Below are positions 63,093 to 64,000 of a DNA stretch of 64,000 nt, piece by piece. Under the pieces are notes generated by a model that saw only the letters and a program-made list of their open reading frames with translations, ran no database searches and was not told the DNA's origin. The DNA is from Gammaproteobacteria bacterium. GTDB lineage: Bacteria; Pseudomonadota; Gammaproteobacteria; Steroidobacterales; GCA-2729495. Positions within the stretch are counted from its first letter, which is position 1. Each line of letters begins with the position of its first letter. Position numbers and translations under genes: made by a program. The stretch covers positions 248,001 through 312,000 of the forward strand of contig JAUHYQ010000003.1 in assembly GCA_030426355.1 (NCBI GenBank). Direction: 5' to 3'.

Positions 63093-63443
<351 letters not shown>

Positions 63444-63474
63444 TTCCGCATGAAAAGAATTACAGGAGCTTAAA

Positions 63475-64000
63475 GTGGAACAGGTAACCGAACTCAGCTA
63501 CGCGCTGGACACATTTTATTTTTTGGTTTGTGGTGCCTTGGTCATGTGGATGGCAGCGGGTTTTACCATGCTCGAAGCCGGACTGGTTCGTGCCAAGAAC
63601 ACCGCCGAGATTCTCACCAAGAACGTGGGTCTGTATGCCATTGCTTGCATCATGTACATGCTGGTTGGCTACAACTTGATGTACCCGGGCGAGCCGATTC
63701 TGGATGGCTTCCTCGGTCAGTTCAGTGTGCTCGGCCGTGGCGACAATGCCACTGCAGAGGTACTGGCAAGCGGCGGCGAAACATACTATTCAGGACTGTC
63801 GGATTTCTTTTTTCAGGTCGTATTCGTAGCAACCGCGATGTCCATTGTTTCTGGCGCCGTGGCAGAGCGCATGAAACTGTGGTCGTTTTTTTCGTTCGCG
63901 GTTGTGCTGACCGGCTTCATATACCCGATGCAGGGTTACTGGAAGTGGGGCGGCGGCTTTCTTGATGCCATGGGGTTTTCAGACTTCGCCGGTTCCGGCG
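63475..64000 (+). CDS. amtB: Ammonium transporter AmtB (partial, cut by the right edge)
   Basis: A GTG at 63475, with AGGAG nine bases before, opens 175 codons that run off the window. The segment matches Amt proteins: LVMWMAAGFTMLEAGLVRAKNT, then a vestibule strand and FFFQVVFVATAMSIVSGAVAERMKLW, with the usual membrane spans. It would carry ammonium across the inner membrane and be gated by GlnK, whose gene is 31 bases upstream. The conserved twin His and the C-terminal part are not in the window. Confidence 0.93.
   Translation, partial: MEQVTELSYALDTFYFLVCGALVMWMAAGFTMLEAGLVRAKNTAEILTKNVGLYAIACIMYMLVGYNLMYPGEPILDGFLGQFSVLGRGDNATAEVLASGGETYYSGLSDFFFQVVFVATAMSIVSGAVAERMKLWSFFSFAVVLTGFIYPMQGYWKWGGGFLDAMGFSDFAGSG

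Overview
The window reads as a chromosomal segment of a free-living, respiring, probably marine gammaproteobacterium, moderately GC-rich by eye. The clues are an EpsE/F/G-type exopolysaccharide machinery, many outer-membrane proteins and lipoproteins, and a ubiK-like / porin / glnK / amtB arrangement familiar from gammaproteobacteria. Sulfotransferases, a sulfatase and an octaheme lipoprotein add to the picture. Species cannot be named from sequence alone. No phage, insertion sequence, CRISPR array or integration site was seen, and no gap between genes exceeds about 300 bases.

Layout. 1-1698 (minus): molybdate importer modABC, with modC cut by the left edge. 1898-36010: a large cell-surface polysaccharide region. 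It contains a lipid-linked sugar initiator (9483-10889), an outer-membrane barrel of EpsL type, the export trio EpsE/EpsF/EpsG (12994-15920), a polymerase/ligase-like membrane protein, a flippase and a secreted glycosidase-like protein. It also has an RmlD-like reductase, three family 4-type glycosyltransferases and three different sulfotransferases. Three very large secreted paralogues (1898-5080, 21680-26317, 32921-36010) with FG-GAP/ASPIC propellers are spaced through it, together with a 1.4-kilo-residue double beta-helix lipoprotein. 36119-37366: a secretion-type AAA ATPase fused to an FHA domain. The simplest reading is a machine that builds, sulfates, exports and perhaps trims an acidic sulfated exopolysaccharide, with the three propeller proteins as secreted partners.

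37535-49010: mainly housekeeping and envelope genes: a HerA-like ATPase, dodecin, an Ala/Asp hendecad lipoprotein, MscL, an AsmA-family protein, small envelope proteins and a PafA-like alkaline phosphatase. 49080-57392: an arylsulfatase-type sulfatase, an octaheme/TPR lipoprotein, a MipA-containing double barrel, another barrel, a DUF4136 lipoprotein and a DUF481 barrel. 57472-57548: tRNA-Arg(CCG). 57700-61867: a Crp/Fnr regulator, a membrane-anchored cytochrome c, a methyltransferase with a coupled small gene, and a ComM/YifB ATPase. 61892-64000: ubiK facing a nitrogen-control operon (TorF-type porin, P-II protein, AmtB). That operon has an excellent sigma-54 promoter and NtrC-like sites in front of it.

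Most notable are: (i) a nine-copy, four-cysteine C-terminal repeat domain confined to the three propeller paralogues, in which one copy has lost both of its first two cysteines, as expected if they pair; (ii) an EpsG kinase with a recognisable MshEN-type tandem motif, suggesting c-di-GMP control, and altered Walker A' and B acids; (iii) three sulfotransferase genes in one EPS locus; and (iv) a barrel gene whose ribosome-binding site points to an AUU start.
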